A stretch of 64,000 nt of DNA from Streptomyces sp. NBC_01314 (GCF_041435215.1 NZ_CP108394.1:6262001-6326000), one strand, 5' to 3'; positions 17,070 to 25,862 are shown, counted from the first letter of the stretch. The notes: generated from the sequence alone by a model not told the origin. Numbers and translations: made by a program.

Positions 17070-18218
17070 TCAGTTCCGAAGCAGCAGGGCGGACGTCGGT
17101 ACGCCCTCGCCCGCCGTCACCAGGCAGGTCGCCGCTCCCGGCACCTGGGCGGTGCTCGTGCCGCGCAGCTGCCGTACGCCCTCGGTGATCAGGTTGAAGC
17201 CGTGCACGTACGCCTCGCTGAGGCCGCCCCCGGAGGTGTTGAGGGGCAGCCGGCCACCGCTCTCCAGGGCGCCGCCCTCGGTGAACGCGCCGCCCTCGCC
17301 CCGGCCGCAGAAGCCGTAGCCCTCCAGGGAGAGCGGGATGAGGGCGGTGAAGGCGTCGTAGATCTGGGCGACGTCGATGTCGTCCGGGGTGATGTCCGCG
17401 TGTTTCCAGAGGTGGCGGGCGGCGGTCCAGGCGGGGCCGGTCAGCGGGTCGTCGTTCCAGTAGTTGACCATGCCGTGGTGCTGGGCGGGCAGGCCCTGGG
17501 CGGCGGAGTGGACGTAGACGGGGGCCCGGCGGCAGTCGCGGGCGCGCTCGGCGGAGACGAGGACGCACGCCAACGCCCCGTCCGTCTCCAGGCAGTTGTC
17601 GAAGAGGCAGAGAGGTTCGCTGATCCAGCGGGAGTTCATGTACATATCGCGGGTCAGCGGGCGCTCGTACATGATCGCGGCGGGGTTCTGGTTCGCTCTG
17701 TTCCGGCAGGCCAGGGCGACGTTGAAGAGGTGGTCGCGGGTCGTGCCGTACTCGTGCATGTGGCGGCGGGCGAGCATGGCTATCTCGTCGGCGGGCCGGA
17801 GCAGGCCGAAGGGGCGGGTCCACTGGGCGGGTGTGGGGAGTTGGGCGGTCGTGTTCTTCCACGGGCGGGGTCCGGAACCGCGCTTCCGTGACCGCCAGGC
17901 GACGCCGACCGTGGCCTGCCCGGTCGCGATCGCGGCGGCCAGGTGCGCGACCGTGGCGCAGGAACCGCCGCCGCCGTAGCCGACCTTGCTGAAGAAGGTG
18001 AGGTCCCCGAAGCCGAGCGTCTTGGCGACCTCGACCTCGTCCGTCTCCTCCATCGTGTACGAGGCGAGCGCGTCGACCTCGTCCGGGGCCACGCCGGCGT
18101 CGTCGAGGGCGGCGAGGATCGCCCGGCACGCCAACGCCCGTTCCGTCTCCGGTAGTTGCTTGGCGAAGGGGGTCTGGCCGATACCGACGATCGCTGTCGC
18201 GTCCTTGAGCACGGCCAT
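17070..18218 (-). CDS. thiolase-like / lipid-transfer protein
   Basis: 382 aa from ATG 18218 (MAVLKDATAIVGIGQTPFAK) with GGAGG 8 bases upstream. The N-terminal half has the thiolase opening, ERALACRAILAALDDAGV and GYGGGGSCATVAHLAAAI with a candidate nucleophilic Cys near residue 84. The C-terminal half has DVAQIYDAFTALIPLSLEGY and LNTSGGGLSEAYVHG, the pattern of SCP2/lipid-transfer thiolases. These cleave or aldol-split acyl-CoAs and usually work with a DUF35 partner, encoded next. Divergent from the acyl-CoA ligase at 18346, with two copies of the shared palindrome between them. Confidence 0.9.
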   Translation of the reverse strand: MAVLKDATAIVGIGQTPFAKQLPETERALACRAILAALDDAGVAPDEVDALASYTMEETDEVEVAKTLGFGDLTFFSKVGYGGGGSCATVAHLAAAIATGQATVGVAWRSRKRGSGPRPWKNTTAQLPTPAQWTRPFGLLRPADEIAMLARRHMHEYGTTRDHLFNVALACRNRANQNPAAIMYERPLTRDMYMNSRWISEPLCLFDNCLETDGALACVLVSAERARDCRRAPVYVHSAAQGLPAQHHGMVNYWNDDPLTGPAWTAARHLWKHADITPDDIDVAQIYDAFTALIPLSLEGYGFCGRGEGGAFTEGGALESGGRLPLNTSGGGLSEAYVHGFNLITEGVRQLRGTSTAQVPGAATCLVTAGEGVPTSALLLRN

Positions 18219-18275
18219 GGGGCACACCTCCGCACAGGGGCATGGGCCAGGGGGTGGTTCAGCCCCGGCCGGCTG

Positions 18276-18317
18276 CTGACAGTCCGTCAGGGTACAGCTA
18301 ATCTGACGGGTAGTCAG
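18276..18317. promoter_or_regulatory. two copies of the CTGACG-N3-CGTCAG operator
   Basis: CTGACAGTCCGTCAG at 18276-18290 and CTGACGGGTAGTCAG at 18303-18317 lie 27 bp apart centre to centre between the divergent thiolase and ligase genes. Each departs from the ideal palindrome by one base per half at most. The same motif stands upstream of four other catabolic units in the window. A TetR-type repressor is the likely reader; none is encoded here. Confidence 0.65.
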
Positions 18318-18345
18318 CTATTGGTTCTCGGTACGGAGGCCTGCT

Positions 18346-20007
18346 GTGCGCGGTGACTTGGATGGGCGCGGTGACGTGGAGTGGGGGACCCTCCCGGGGC
18401 TGGTCCGCTCGGCGGCCCGGCGGTTCGGCGGGGTCGAGGCCGTCGTCGACGGGCGTACGCGGGTCTCGTACGCGGAGCTGGGCGCGCGGGTGGAGCGCGC
18501 GGCGGCGGCGTGCGTCGCGAACGGGGTCGGGGTCGGTGACCGGGTCGCGCTCTGGGCGCCGAACTCCCTCGACTGGATCGTCTCCGCGCTCGGCGCGGTC
18601 TCGGCGGGCGCGGTGCTCGTCCCGCTGAACACCCGCTTCAAGGGCGGCGAGACGGCGGACGTCCTGGCGCGCAGCCGGGCGAAGCTGCTGTTCATCACCG
18701 GCACGTTCCTGGGGACGTCGTACGTGGCCTCGCTGCGGCGGGCCGCGGGCGCGGACGGCGGGCGGCTGCGGGCGCCGGGGGCCGGGAGCGTGTGCGAGCG
18801 GCCGGGCCCGCTGCCCGGACTCCCGCATCTGGAGCAGGTGGTGGTGCTGTCGGACGACGCCCCCGCCGACTTCCGCACCTGGAAGGACTTCCTCGCGAGC
18901 GGCGACAGGGTGGGGGCGGGGGAGGTGCGGGCGAGGTCGGCCGGGCTGACGGGTGACTCCCCCTCCGACATCATCTTCACCTCCGGCACCACCGGCCGGC
19001 CCAAGGGCGCGGTGATCACCCACGCGCAGACCCTGCGGGCGTACGAGGTGTGGAGCGAGCTGGCCGGGCTCCGCCAGGGCGACCGCTACCTCATCGTGAA
19101 CCCCTTCTTCCACACCTTCGGCTACAAGGCGGGCGTCATCGCGTGCCTCATGCGGGGCGCGACGATGATTCCGCAGCCGGTGTTCAACGTGGAGACGGCG
19201 ATGGCCAACGTGGCGGCGGAACGCGTCTCCGTCCTCCCCGGCCCGCCCACCCTCCACCAGTCCCTCCTGGACCACCCCGCCCGCGACGACTACGACCTGA
19301 GCGCCCTGCGCCTGGTGGTGACGGGCGCGGCGGTGGTGCCGCTCCAACTGGTCGAACGGCTGCGGGCGGAGCTGCGCGTGGACACCGTCCTGACGGCGTA
19401 CGGCCTGTCAGAGGCCTCCGGCATCGTCACGATGTGCCGACGCGGCGACGAGCCGTCGGTGATCGCGTCGACGTCCGGTCGGGCTGTCCCGGGGACGGAG
19501 GTACGGGTCGTCGACCCGCTGGGGACCGCCCTGCCGCCCGGCTCCCCCGGGGAGGTGCTCGTCCGTGGCTTCAACGTCATGCGGGGCTACTTCGAGGACC
19601 CCGCCGAGACCGCCCGCGCCGTCACGGCCGACGGCTGGCTCCGCACCGGTGACGTCGGCGTCCTCGACCACGACGGCAACCTCCGCATCACCGACCGGAT
19701 CAAGGACATGTTCATCGTCGGCGGCTTCAACGCGTACCCGGCCGAGATCGAGCAACTCCTCGGCCTCCACCCGGACGTGGCCGACGTGGCGGTCATCGGT
19801 GTCCCGGACACCCGCCTCGGCGAGGTCGGCAAGGCGTACGTCGTCCGCCGCCCGGGATCCCCGCTCACCGGCGACGACCTCATCGCCTGGTCCCGGCGCG
19901 AGATGGCCAACTACAAGGTGCCGAGGTCGGTGGAGTTCGTGGGGGAGCTGCCGAGGAACGCGAGCGGGAAGGTGGTGAAGGGGGAGCTGCGGGGGAGGGC
20001 AGGCTGA
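18346..20007 (+). CDS. FadD-type acyl-CoA ligase
   Basis: 553 aa from GTG 18346. All adenylate-forming motifs are present: FTSGTTGRPKGAVITH near residue 208, AYGLSEASG near 350, GWLRTGDVG near 429, ITDRIKDMFIVGGFNAYPAE near 445, and the catalytic-lysine motif NASGKVVKGEL near 537. The enzyme activates a carboxylate to acyl-AMP and then acyl-CoA. Sequence and context (thiolase, DUF35, hydratase) resemble mycobacterial FadD3-like ligases of sterol-ring or branched-acid breakdown, but the substrate is not decided by sequence. A Gly/Arg-rich insert near residues 130-150 is unusual. The start lies 28 bp after the second operator, so the transcript has a very short leader or none. Confidence 0.92.
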   Translation: MRGDLDGRGDVEWGTLPGLVRSAARRFGGVEAVVDGRTRVSYAELGARVERAAAACVANGVGVGDRVALWAPNSLDWIVSALGAVSAGAVLVPLNTRFKGGETADVLARSRAKLLFITGTFLGTSYVASLRRAAGADGGRLRAPGAGSVCERPGPLPGLPHLEQVVVLSDDAPADFRTWKDFLASGDRVGAGEVRARSAGLTGDSPSDIIFTSGTTGRPKGAVITHAQTLRAYEVWSELAGLRQGDRYLIVNPFFHTFGYKAGVIACLMRGATMIPQPVFNVETAMANVAAERVSVLPGPPTLHQSLLDHPARDDYDLSALRLVVTGAAVVPLQLVERLRAELRVDTVLTAYGLSEASGIVTMCRRGDEPSVIASTSGRAVPGTEVRVVDPLGTALPPGSPGEVLVRGFNVMRGYFEDPAETARAVTADGWLRTGDVGVLDHDGNLRITDRIKDMFIVGGFNAYPAEIEQLLGLHPDVADVAVIGVPDTRLGEVGKAYVVRRPGSPLTGDDLIAWSRREMANYKVPRSVEFVGELPRNASGKVVKGELRGRAG

Positions 20008-20042
20008 CGGGGCTCCTTCCTGAGCGGGTCCGAGGCACGCCT

Positions 20043-20081
20043 GGTATCACCGGATAGCCCTGCCTGGTATCTGGTGATACC
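20043..20081. promoter_or_regulatory. inverted repeat operator of the toxin-antitoxin pair
   Basis: GGTATCACC at 20043-20051 and its exact reverse complement GGTGATACC at 20073-20081, with an extra GGTAT half-site between them, end 8 bases before the antitoxin ATG. Ribbon-helix-helix antitoxins autoregulate through such repeats. Confidence 0.6.
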
Positions 20082-20089
20082 GTCCAGGC

Positions 20090-20308
20090 ATGGCCAAGAC
20101 CCAGATCAACATCCGTATGGAGGACGACACCGCCGAGATGGCACGCCAGGCGGCGGCCACGCGGCGGATACCGGTCAACGAGTATGTCGAGCAACTCATC
20201 CGGAACGACAACGAGCAGGTGCGTGCCGTCTTCATGGCTGCCGCGCAGGAGGTGCTCGACGAGTACGGCGATCTCCTCGACGAGATCGAGGGGGAGTCCG
20301 GTAGGTGA
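20090..20308 (+). CDS. antitoxin, ribbon-helix-helix type
   Basis: 72 aa. The N-terminus MAKTQINIRMEDDTAEMARQ has the beta-strand/helix pattern of Arc/MetJ-type DNA-binding proteins, followed by a second helix (PVNEYVEQLI) and an acidic C-terminal tail (EYGDLLDEIEGESG) suited to wrapping the toxin. It lies directly after a 9-bp inverted repeat and overlaps the toxin gene by four bases (GTGA). It should neutralise the toxin at 20305-20676 and repress the operon. Confidence 0.83.
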   Translation: MAKTQINIRMEDDTAEMARQAAATRRIPVNEYVEQLIRNDNEQVRAVFMAAAQEVLDEYGDLLDEIEGESGR

Positions 20309-20676
20309 ACGTCGACATCGACCTCGCGTGGATCCTGGAGGTCGCGCAGCGGGCGGGCCAGGACGACCCCGCCATCGACGACTACGGAGTGGCGATCGCC
20401 ACCGTGGAACGGCATCGGGCGGTGCTCGTCGGTCAGGACGTGTACCAGGGTGCGTACGCCAAGGCGGCGGCCCTTGCCCACTCCCTCGGCCGCATGAGGT
20501 GGCTGGAGCGCTCGAACCTCCGAGTGGCGGTCGCGGTCGCCCACGCGTATCTGATCGCCTCCGGAGCCCCGGCCAAGCTGGATCAGCGGCGGGTCTCCGC
20601 GCTGGCGACCGAGCTGAAGAAGGAGAGCTGTACCGCCGGAAGCGTGGCCGAGGTTCTCCGGTCGTGGGCGGTCTAG
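20305..20676 (+). CDS. Fic/Doc-like toxin of a toxin-antitoxin pair
   Basis: 123 aa from GTG 20305, overlapping the antitoxin stop. Length and helical pattern match Doc-type toxins (DYGVAIATVERHRA, AKAAALAHSLGRM, then LRVAVAVAHAYLIASG). The canonical Fic loop HxFxDGNKR is not intact: the corresponding stretch reads RMRWLERSNLRVAVA. This degenerate loop is common in Streptomyces Doc relatives, so kinase-type activity on EF-Tu cannot be assumed. Followed by a strong hairpin at 20675-20737. Confidence 0.75.
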   Translation: MNVDIDLAWILEVAQRAGQDDPAIDDYGVAIATVERHRAVLVGQDVYQGAYAKAAALAHSLGRMRWLERSNLRVAVAVAHAYLIASGAPAKLDQRRVSALATELKKESCTAGSVAEVLRSWAV

Positions 20677-20737
20677 GGTCTGTCGTCGCGTTCCCGCCTG
20701 CCCTGCGGGCGACGACGGGAATGTGACGACAGACCCT
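20675..20737. terminator. long hairpin after the toxin-antitoxin operon
   Basis: AGGGTCTGTCGTC at 20675-20687 pairs perfectly with GACGACAGACCCT at 20725-20737, and inner bases (TTCCCG with CGGGAA) extend the stem. It begins within the toxin stop codon (TAG). A strong bidirectional terminator or a small mobile repeat are both possible. Confidence 0.65.
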
Positions 20738-20828
20738 GGGGCCGGCCCCCGGACACACTTCGGCCGCGGTGGCTCCCCCTCCGCGCCACCGCGGCCGATC
20801 CCCGTGGGAACGGAAGTCCGGCGTGTGC

Positions 20829-21059
20829 CTACTTGCCGCCGCCGCCGAGGGCGGGCGGTGCGGGCATGTTGGTGTCCATCGTCCTGATGGCGTCCGCGGC
20901 CGGCTCGCTGGGCATGTTGGTGTCCAGCGGCTTGGGGCCCGGCTTCTTCGGCGGTGCGGGCATGTTGGTGTCGAGCGTGGTGATCTCCGGGTTCTCCGGC
21001 GGAGTGGGCATGTTGGTGTCGAGCGGGGTGACGTCCCCGTCCTTCTGCGTGTTGCTCAT
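20829..21059 (-). CDS. small four-repeat DTNMP peptide
   Basis: 76 aa from ATG 21059. After MSNTQKDGD the protein consists of four imperfect repeats of 16-18 residues, each with an invariant DTNMP: PLDTNMPTPPENPE, TLDTNMPAPPKKPG, PLDTNMPSEPAADA and TMDTNMPAPPALGGGGK. No Cys, no signal peptide, no membrane span; Pro-rich and disordered. Short proteins of this look are annotated in Streptomyces only as 'sigma-like protein', with no known role. The repeated conserved core between variable spacers resembles a multi-core precursor peptide. It lies downstream of, and on the same strand as, the SARP-STAND regulator at 21277-24312, 217 bp away. Confidence 0.75.
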   Translation of the reverse strand: MSNTQKDGDVTPLDTNMPTPPENPEITTLDTNMPAPPKKPGPKPLDTNMPSEPAADAIRTMDTNMPAPPALGGGGK

Positions 21060-21276
21060 GTCCCGTGTCCCTACTGCTGTGATGACGAGTCAGGAACGCC
21101 CGCCCGGAAGCTCCCCCGAGGGCCGCCGGACGGGCGATGCGGAGCTGCACCGTAACTGGTTGCGCTCCTGTTCAGACCGCCTGCCCCCCGACGCGACGGT
21201 CTGGCACGTATGAGAGTGCCGGGCGGCGATAAACGAATGCTGAACGCCGGCTGCCGTCCGGCGGGACGTACGTCGC

Positions 21277-24200
21277 TCAGGCCGCTGTGAGAGGCGTGAG
21301 CAGGGCGCGTACCTCGTCGGCCTCGGGGGCGCCGTTCTCCTCGTGGAGGTTGAGCGCCTCACGCCAGCAGGCCCTGGCCCGGTCCGCCTGGCCCAGCCTG
21401 GAGAGCGCCCGCCCCAGGAGAGTCAGGACGTTGCCCCGCATCCGGTCGCCGCCGATGCATCCGAGGGCGAGGGCCTGTTCGGCGTACTGGGCCGCCTGGG
21501 CGGGACGACGGGCGACACTGTGGGCCTCGGCGATCCTGAAGTAGGTGGTTCCCGCCCAGAGCCGCTGTCGGTGCTCCATGAAGATGGTCAGCGCTTCGGA
21601 GAACTGACCGAGGGCCTCCGCGTGCCGCCCGGCCGCGGTCAGTGCCACTCCCAGGGCGTAGTAGCCGTTGGCCAGCCGCATCGTGCTGCCCACCTCGATG
21701 TGGACGGCGAGGCCGTGCTGGGCGAACTCGACGGCCTTGGCGGTGTTGCCCATCCCCATGTGGGCCCGCGAGAGGTTGCCCAGGGCGGTGGCTTCGCAGA
21801 GCCCGTTGCCGGCCTCCCTGAACCCCTCCAGAGCCTGGTCGAAGAAGACCTTTCCGTCCGCGTACCGGTGCTGGTGAAGAGCGATGACGCCACGGTCCTG
21901 GGACGCCCAGCTATTGGCGGTCGAGTCCTCGGCGTCGGCCGCGCACTCCATGGCGAGCCGCGCCTCCTCCGCGGCCTGGTGGATGCGGCCCGAAACCAGC
22001 AGCACGTTGGTGAGGGTCGCGCGGGCCCGCCCCTCGGCGCGCACGTCACGGACCTGCTGCGTGGCTTCGCACACCGCCCGTGCGGTCGTCTCGTACTGGT
22101 GGGAGTTGGCACCCGACTCGGCCAGGTCCCGGGCCGCCCACAGCAGATCCACCGCCCGCCGCAGCCGGTCCGTGCCCGCCGCCTGCCGTACGCAGGCCAG
22201 CAGGGGCGAGGCCTCGCTGTACAGCCAGTCCAGAGCCGCGGATCCGTCGCTGAAGCGCAGCCCCGGATGCTCGGTGGCCTCCAGATCGTCCACCAGCCGG
22301 TCCCCGGGCCGCTCGATCGCGTACACCTCCGACGCGGTCGCCAGATAGAAGTCCAGCAGCCGTGACATCGCCGCGTCCCTCCCCCACAGCCCGAAAGGCG
22401 TGGGAGGTGCCCCCATGCCCGGCGGCTGCTCGTCCCGTTCGGCGCATGCACGCGCGTAGAGCCGTACCAGGTCGTGGAAGCGGTAGCGGCCGGGAGCCGC
22501 GGATTCCAGCAGGGACGTGTCGACGAGGATCTCCAGGACGTCCTCGGCGTCCTCCGGCGGCAGGTCGAGTACGGCAGCCGCGGCGGCCAGGGAGATGTCC
22601 GGGCCGTCCGCCAGGCCCAGGAGGCGGAAGGCGCGGGACTGGGCGGGCTCCAACTGGCCGTAGCCCAGCTCGAAGGTGGCTTTCACCGCGAGGTCGCCGG
22701 CCTGCAGCTCGTCCAACCGCCGCCGCTCGTCCGCGAGTTTGGCGGCAAGGACGGACACCGTCCACGTTCTGCGCGCGGCCAGGCGGGAGGCGGCGATGCG
22801 GATGGCGAGGGGCAGGAAACCGCAGGCCGCGACGACGTCGAGCGCGGCCTTGCGTTCCGCCGCGACGCGCTCCTCGCCGACGATCTTCGTGAAGAGCGTC
22901 AGGGCCTCGTCGGGGGACATCACGTCGAGGTCGACGAGGTGGGCGCCGGCCAGGTCCACCATGCGCACCCGGGCGGTGACCAGGGCCGCGCAGCCCGCCG
23001 TGCCGGGCAGCAGGGGCCGTACCTGGGCGGCGTCCCGCGCGTTGTCGAGCAGGACCAGCACCCGGCGGCCGTCCAGCACCGACCGGTACAGCGCGGCCCG
23101 CTCCTCCAGGGAGTCGGGGATCGCGGAGTCGGCCGTGCCGAGCGCCCGCAGGAACGAGCCGAGGACCGTCTCCGGCTCGGCGGGGCGGGACCCGGCGCCC
23201 TGGAGGTCGACGTACAGCTGGCCGTCCGGGAAGTCCGACCGGGCCTGATGGGCCACATGCACCGCGAGAGTCGTCTTGCCGACGCCGCCGATGCCCGCCA
23301 GCGCGGACACGGCCATCACCTGGCCCTCGGCGCCGGACGCCTCCGCCAGCACCTTGCTCAGGTCGCCCACGAAGGAGGCGCGGCCGGTGAAGTCGGGGAC
23401 GGTGGCGGGAAGTTGGGCGGGCCGGACGGGGGCAGCGGCGAGCTCCGGGGTGAGGGGGGCGGAGGGTTCTGCGAGGCCCGGGTCCGCTTGCAGGATGCGC
23501 TGCTGCAACTCCCGCAGACCCGGGCGGGGGTCCACGCCCAGTTCGTCGGCGAGGAGGCGGCGCGTGTCGGCGTACACCGCGAGGGCCTCCGCCTGCCGCC
23601 CGCTGCGGTACAGCGCCAGCATCTGCAGCTCGCGCAGACGCTCCCGCAGAGGGTGCGCGGCGGTGAGGGCGGTCAGTTCGGAGATCGCCTCCGCGTGGCA
23701 GCCCTGCTCCAGGTCCATGTCGAGTCGAGTTTCGACCAGTTGGAGACGCCACTCCTCCAAGCGGGTCCGCTGGGTCTCCGCGTACGGTCCCGGAACGCTC
23801 GCCAGGACCTCCCCGTCCCACAGGCCCAGCGCCTTGTTGAGGAGATGGCGTGCCTGGCACAGATCCCCGGAGTTCTTGGCCTTCTCGGCGTCGGTGGCCA
23901 GTTCCTGGGCCACGGCGAGGTCCAGCGCGCCGCCGGGCAGCGCGCGGACCGCGTAGCCGCCGGACTCGCTGACCAGCACACCGGGGAGTACCTTGCGCAG
24001 CCGCGAGGCGTACGTCCGTACGGCGGCCAGCGCCTGCGACGGCGGATCGTCGCCCCACAGCGCGTCGATCAGCTCGTGTGCGGTGGCCGTGCGGCCCTCG
24101 CGGAGCAACAGGGCGGCGAGCAGGGCGCGTTGTTGGGGCGAGCCGGTGGCGAGGGGTTCGGCGCCGCGCCAGGCCCGCACGGGTCCGAGCACGGCGAAGC

Positions 24201-24312
24201 GCAACTCGGCCGCGGCCCGGGGGTCCGATTGCGGAATCCGGGCGTCCACGGCACCCCTCTGCTCCGGCACGCGCGGCACACCGATCTCCGGCACTCCCGG
24301 TTCACCACCCAT
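21277..24312 (-). CDS. AfsR/SARP-type regulator with BTAD, NB-ARC and TPR domains
   Basis: 1011 aa from ATG 24312, preceded by GGGGGG at 5-base spacing; an upstream ATG at 24360 has no such site. An OmpR-type winged helix (LRFAVLGPVRAWRGAEPL, ALWGDDPPSQALAAVRTYAS) covers residues about 38-110, and a BTAD domain about 125-275 (LYRSGRQAEALAVYADTRR). The NB-ARC ATPase follows with Walker A GIGGVGKTTLA near 340 and Walker B RRVLVLLDNARDAAQV near 420. TPR repeats fill 700-1000. Such proteins are ATP-driven activators of secondary metabolism that bind direct repeats near promoters. The nearest possible target is the DTNMP peptide gene downstream. Confidence 0.92.
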   Translation of the reverse strand: MGGEPGVPEIGVPRVPEQRGAVDARIPQSDPRAAAELRFAVLGPVRAWRGAEPLATGSPQQRALLAALLLREGRTATAHELIDALWGDDPPSQALAAVRTYASRLRKVLPGVLVSESGGYAVRALPGGALDLAVAQELATDAEKAKNSGDLCQARHLLNKALGLWDGEVLASVPGPYAETQRTRLEEWRLQLVETRLDMDLEQGCHAEAISELTALTAAHPLRERLRELQMLALYRSGRQAEALAVYADTRRLLADELGVDPRPGLRELQQRILQADPGLAEPSAPLTPELAAAPVRPAQLPATVPDFTGRASFVGDLSKVLAEASGAEGQVMAVSALAGIGGVGKTTLAVHVAHQARSDFPDGQLYVDLQGAGSRPAEPETVLGSFLRALGTADSAIPDSLEERAALYRSVLDGRRVLVLLDNARDAAQVRPLLPGTAGCAALVTARVRMVDLAGAHLVDLDVMSPDEALTLFTKIVGEERVAAERKAALDVVAACGFLPLAIRIAASRLAARRTWTVSVLAAKLADERRRLDELQAGDLAVKATFELGYGQLEPAQSRAFRLLGLADGPDISLAAAAAVLDLPPEDAEDVLEILVDTSLLESAAPGRYRFHDLVRLYARACAERDEQPPGMGAPPTPFGLWGRDAAMSRLLDFYLATASEVYAIERPGDRLVDDLEATEHPGLRFSDGSAALDWLYSEASPLLACVRQAAGTDRLRRAVDLLWAARDLAESGANSHQYETTARAVCEATQQVRDVRAEGRARATLTNVLLVSGRIHQAAEEARLAMECAADAEDSTANSWASQDRGVIALHQHRYADGKVFFDQALEGFREAGNGLCEATALGNLSRAHMGMGNTAKAVEFAQHGLAVHIEVGSTMRLANGYYALGVALTAAGRHAEALGQFSEALTIFMEHRQRLWAGTTYFRIAEAHSVARRPAQAAQYAEQALALGCIGGDRMRGNVLTLLGRALSRLGQADRARACWREALNLHEENGAPEADEVRALLTPLTAA

Positions 24313-24563
24313 CGACGCCCCCCAAGCTGCCTGGCAACCAGGCCAGTTTGCCTTGTTCATGGCGGATCCGTCAGCCGTGGGGGAGGGCGATCACAGGGAG
24401 CGACGCGGGATGTCACCCGGTCCGCACATGCTCTCCTCGCGCGTTCACACCCCGATGTCCTTCCGTCACCTGGCGTGTCCAGGCGTCTCCTGGCGGGCCG
24501 GACGGGGTCGGTGTCGCTCGGCGCGGCTTACGGGGCGTCGGGCGGAGAGCGGACACCAGGTTA

Positions 24564-24578
24564 CTGACGGGTCGTCAG
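24564..24578. promoter_or_regulatory. CTGACG-N3-CGTCAG operator before the amidohydrolase gene
   Basis: CTGACGGGTCGTCAG is a perfect 6-3-6 palindrome ending 21 bases before ATG 24600. At that distance it must overlap the promoter core or transcription start, so it should act as a repressor site. Confidence 0.68.
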
Positions 24579-24599
24579 ATCGGCGCTACCGTGGCGGAC

Positions 24600-25862
24600 A
24601 TGGACACCTTGGAGACGAGCGCCACGGATCCCACCGCCGACACCACCACCTTCCCGAAGATCATCTCCGTCGACGACCACACGGTGGAGCCCCCGAACGT
24701 CTGGCAGGACAGGCTCCCGAAGAAGTACCTGGACACGGCCCCCCGCATAGTCCGCGCGCCGCTGAAGGAGATGACGTTCCTCGGCGGCCGCTTCAAGCCC
24801 GTGATGGGCGCACCCGGCGACGACGGCCCGATCGGCGACTGGTGGGTCTACGAGGACCTGCACCGCCCGCTGACCCGCCTGGACACCGCCGTCGGCTACT
24901 CCAGGGACGAGATCAAGCTGGAGATCATCACGTACGAGCAGATGCGCCCCGGCTCGTACGACGTCCCGCAGCGCCTCGCGGACATGGACGTCAACCACGT
25001 CCAGTCGGCCCTCTGCTTCCCGACCTTCCCGCGCTTCTGCGGCCAGACGTTCACCGAGGCCGCGGACCGCGAACTGGGGCTGCTCGGCGTCCGGGCGTAC
25101 AACGACTGGATGGTGGAGGAGTGGTGCGGCCCCGAGGCGCGGGGCCGGCTCATCCCGCTCACCCTCATCCCCCTCTGGGACGCCGAACTGGCGGCGGCGG
25201 AGGTGCGTCGCAACGCGGCCCGGGGGGTCCGCGCCGTGGCCTTCTCCGAGATCCCCCCGCACCTCGGTCTGCCCTCCGTCCACACCGACGACTGGGACCC
25301 CTTCCTCGCCGCCTGCGACGAGACGGGCACGGTCGTGGCGATGCACATCGGTTCGTCGAGCCGTATGCCGTCGACCTCCGCCGACGCGCCGCCCGCCGTC
25401 GGCTCCACGATCACTTTCGCCAACTGCTGCTTCTCGATGGTCGACTGGCTGATGAGCGGCAAGTTCGAGCGTTTCCCCAATCTCAGGGTCATGTACGCCG
25501 AGGGCCAGATCGGCTGGATCCCGTACATCCTGGAGCGCGCGGACGTCGTCTGGGAGGAGAACCGGGGCTGGGGCGGCGTCGCCGACAAGGTCCACCGCCC
25601 GCCGTCGGAGTTGTTCGCCGAGCATGTGTACGGCTGCTTCTTCGACGACGCGTTCGGCCTGAAGAACATCGACGCGATAGGCGTGGGGAACGTGTTGTAC
25701 GAGACCGACTACCCCCATTCCGACTCGACTTGGCCCGAGTCGCGGCAGGTCGGCGAGGCCCAGATGGGGCACCTGGACCCGGACGTCGTCGACCGCATCG
25801 TGCGGCGGAACGCGATCGAGCTGCTGGGGCTGACGGAGGAGGGGCTCTGGGCGGGGCCCTGA
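24600..25862 (+). CDS. amidohydrolase-family (ACMSD-like) TIM-barrel enzyme
   Basis: 420 aa from ATG 24600; an in-frame GTG nine bases earlier is also possible and neither has a clear ribosome site, which suggests a leaderless message. Metal-ligand motifs of the amidohydrolase-2 family are visible: SVDDHTVEPPNVW near residue 24, MHIGSSS near 248 and ETDYPHSDSTWPES near 370. LADMDVNHVQSALCFPTFPR and GFERFPNLRV-type segments (KFERFPNLRVMYAEGQ) are also typical. The family decarboxylates or hydrolyses carboxylic intermediates and is common in actinobacterial sterol and aromatic catabolism. The shared operator links it with the other catabolic genes. Confidence 0.88.
   Translation: MDTLETSATDPTADTTTFPKIISVDDHTVEPPNVWQDRLPKKYLDTAPRIVRAPLKEMTFLGGRFKPVMGAPGDDGPIGDWWVYEDLHRPLTRLDTAVGYSRDEIKLEIITYEQMRPGSYDVPQRLADMDVNHVQSALCFPTFPRFCGQTFTEAADRELGLLGVRAYNDWMVEEWCGPEARGRLIPLTLIPLWDAELAAAEVRRNAARGVRAVAFSEIPPHLGLPSVHTDDWDPFLAACDETGTVVAMHIGSSSRMPSTSADAPPAVGSTITFANCCFSMVDWLMSGKFERFPNLRVMYAEGQIGWIPYILERADVVWEENRGWGGVADKVHRPPSELFAEHVYGCFFDDAFGLKNIDAIGVGNVLYETDYPHSDSTWPESRQVGEAQMGHLDPDVVDRIVRRNAIELLGLTEEGLWAGP

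Noticed and set aside
20860..21025. CRISPR-like repeats
   Set aside because: The repeated GGGCATGTTGGTGTC units are the DTNMP codons of a coding repeat; spacers are short, related and in frame.
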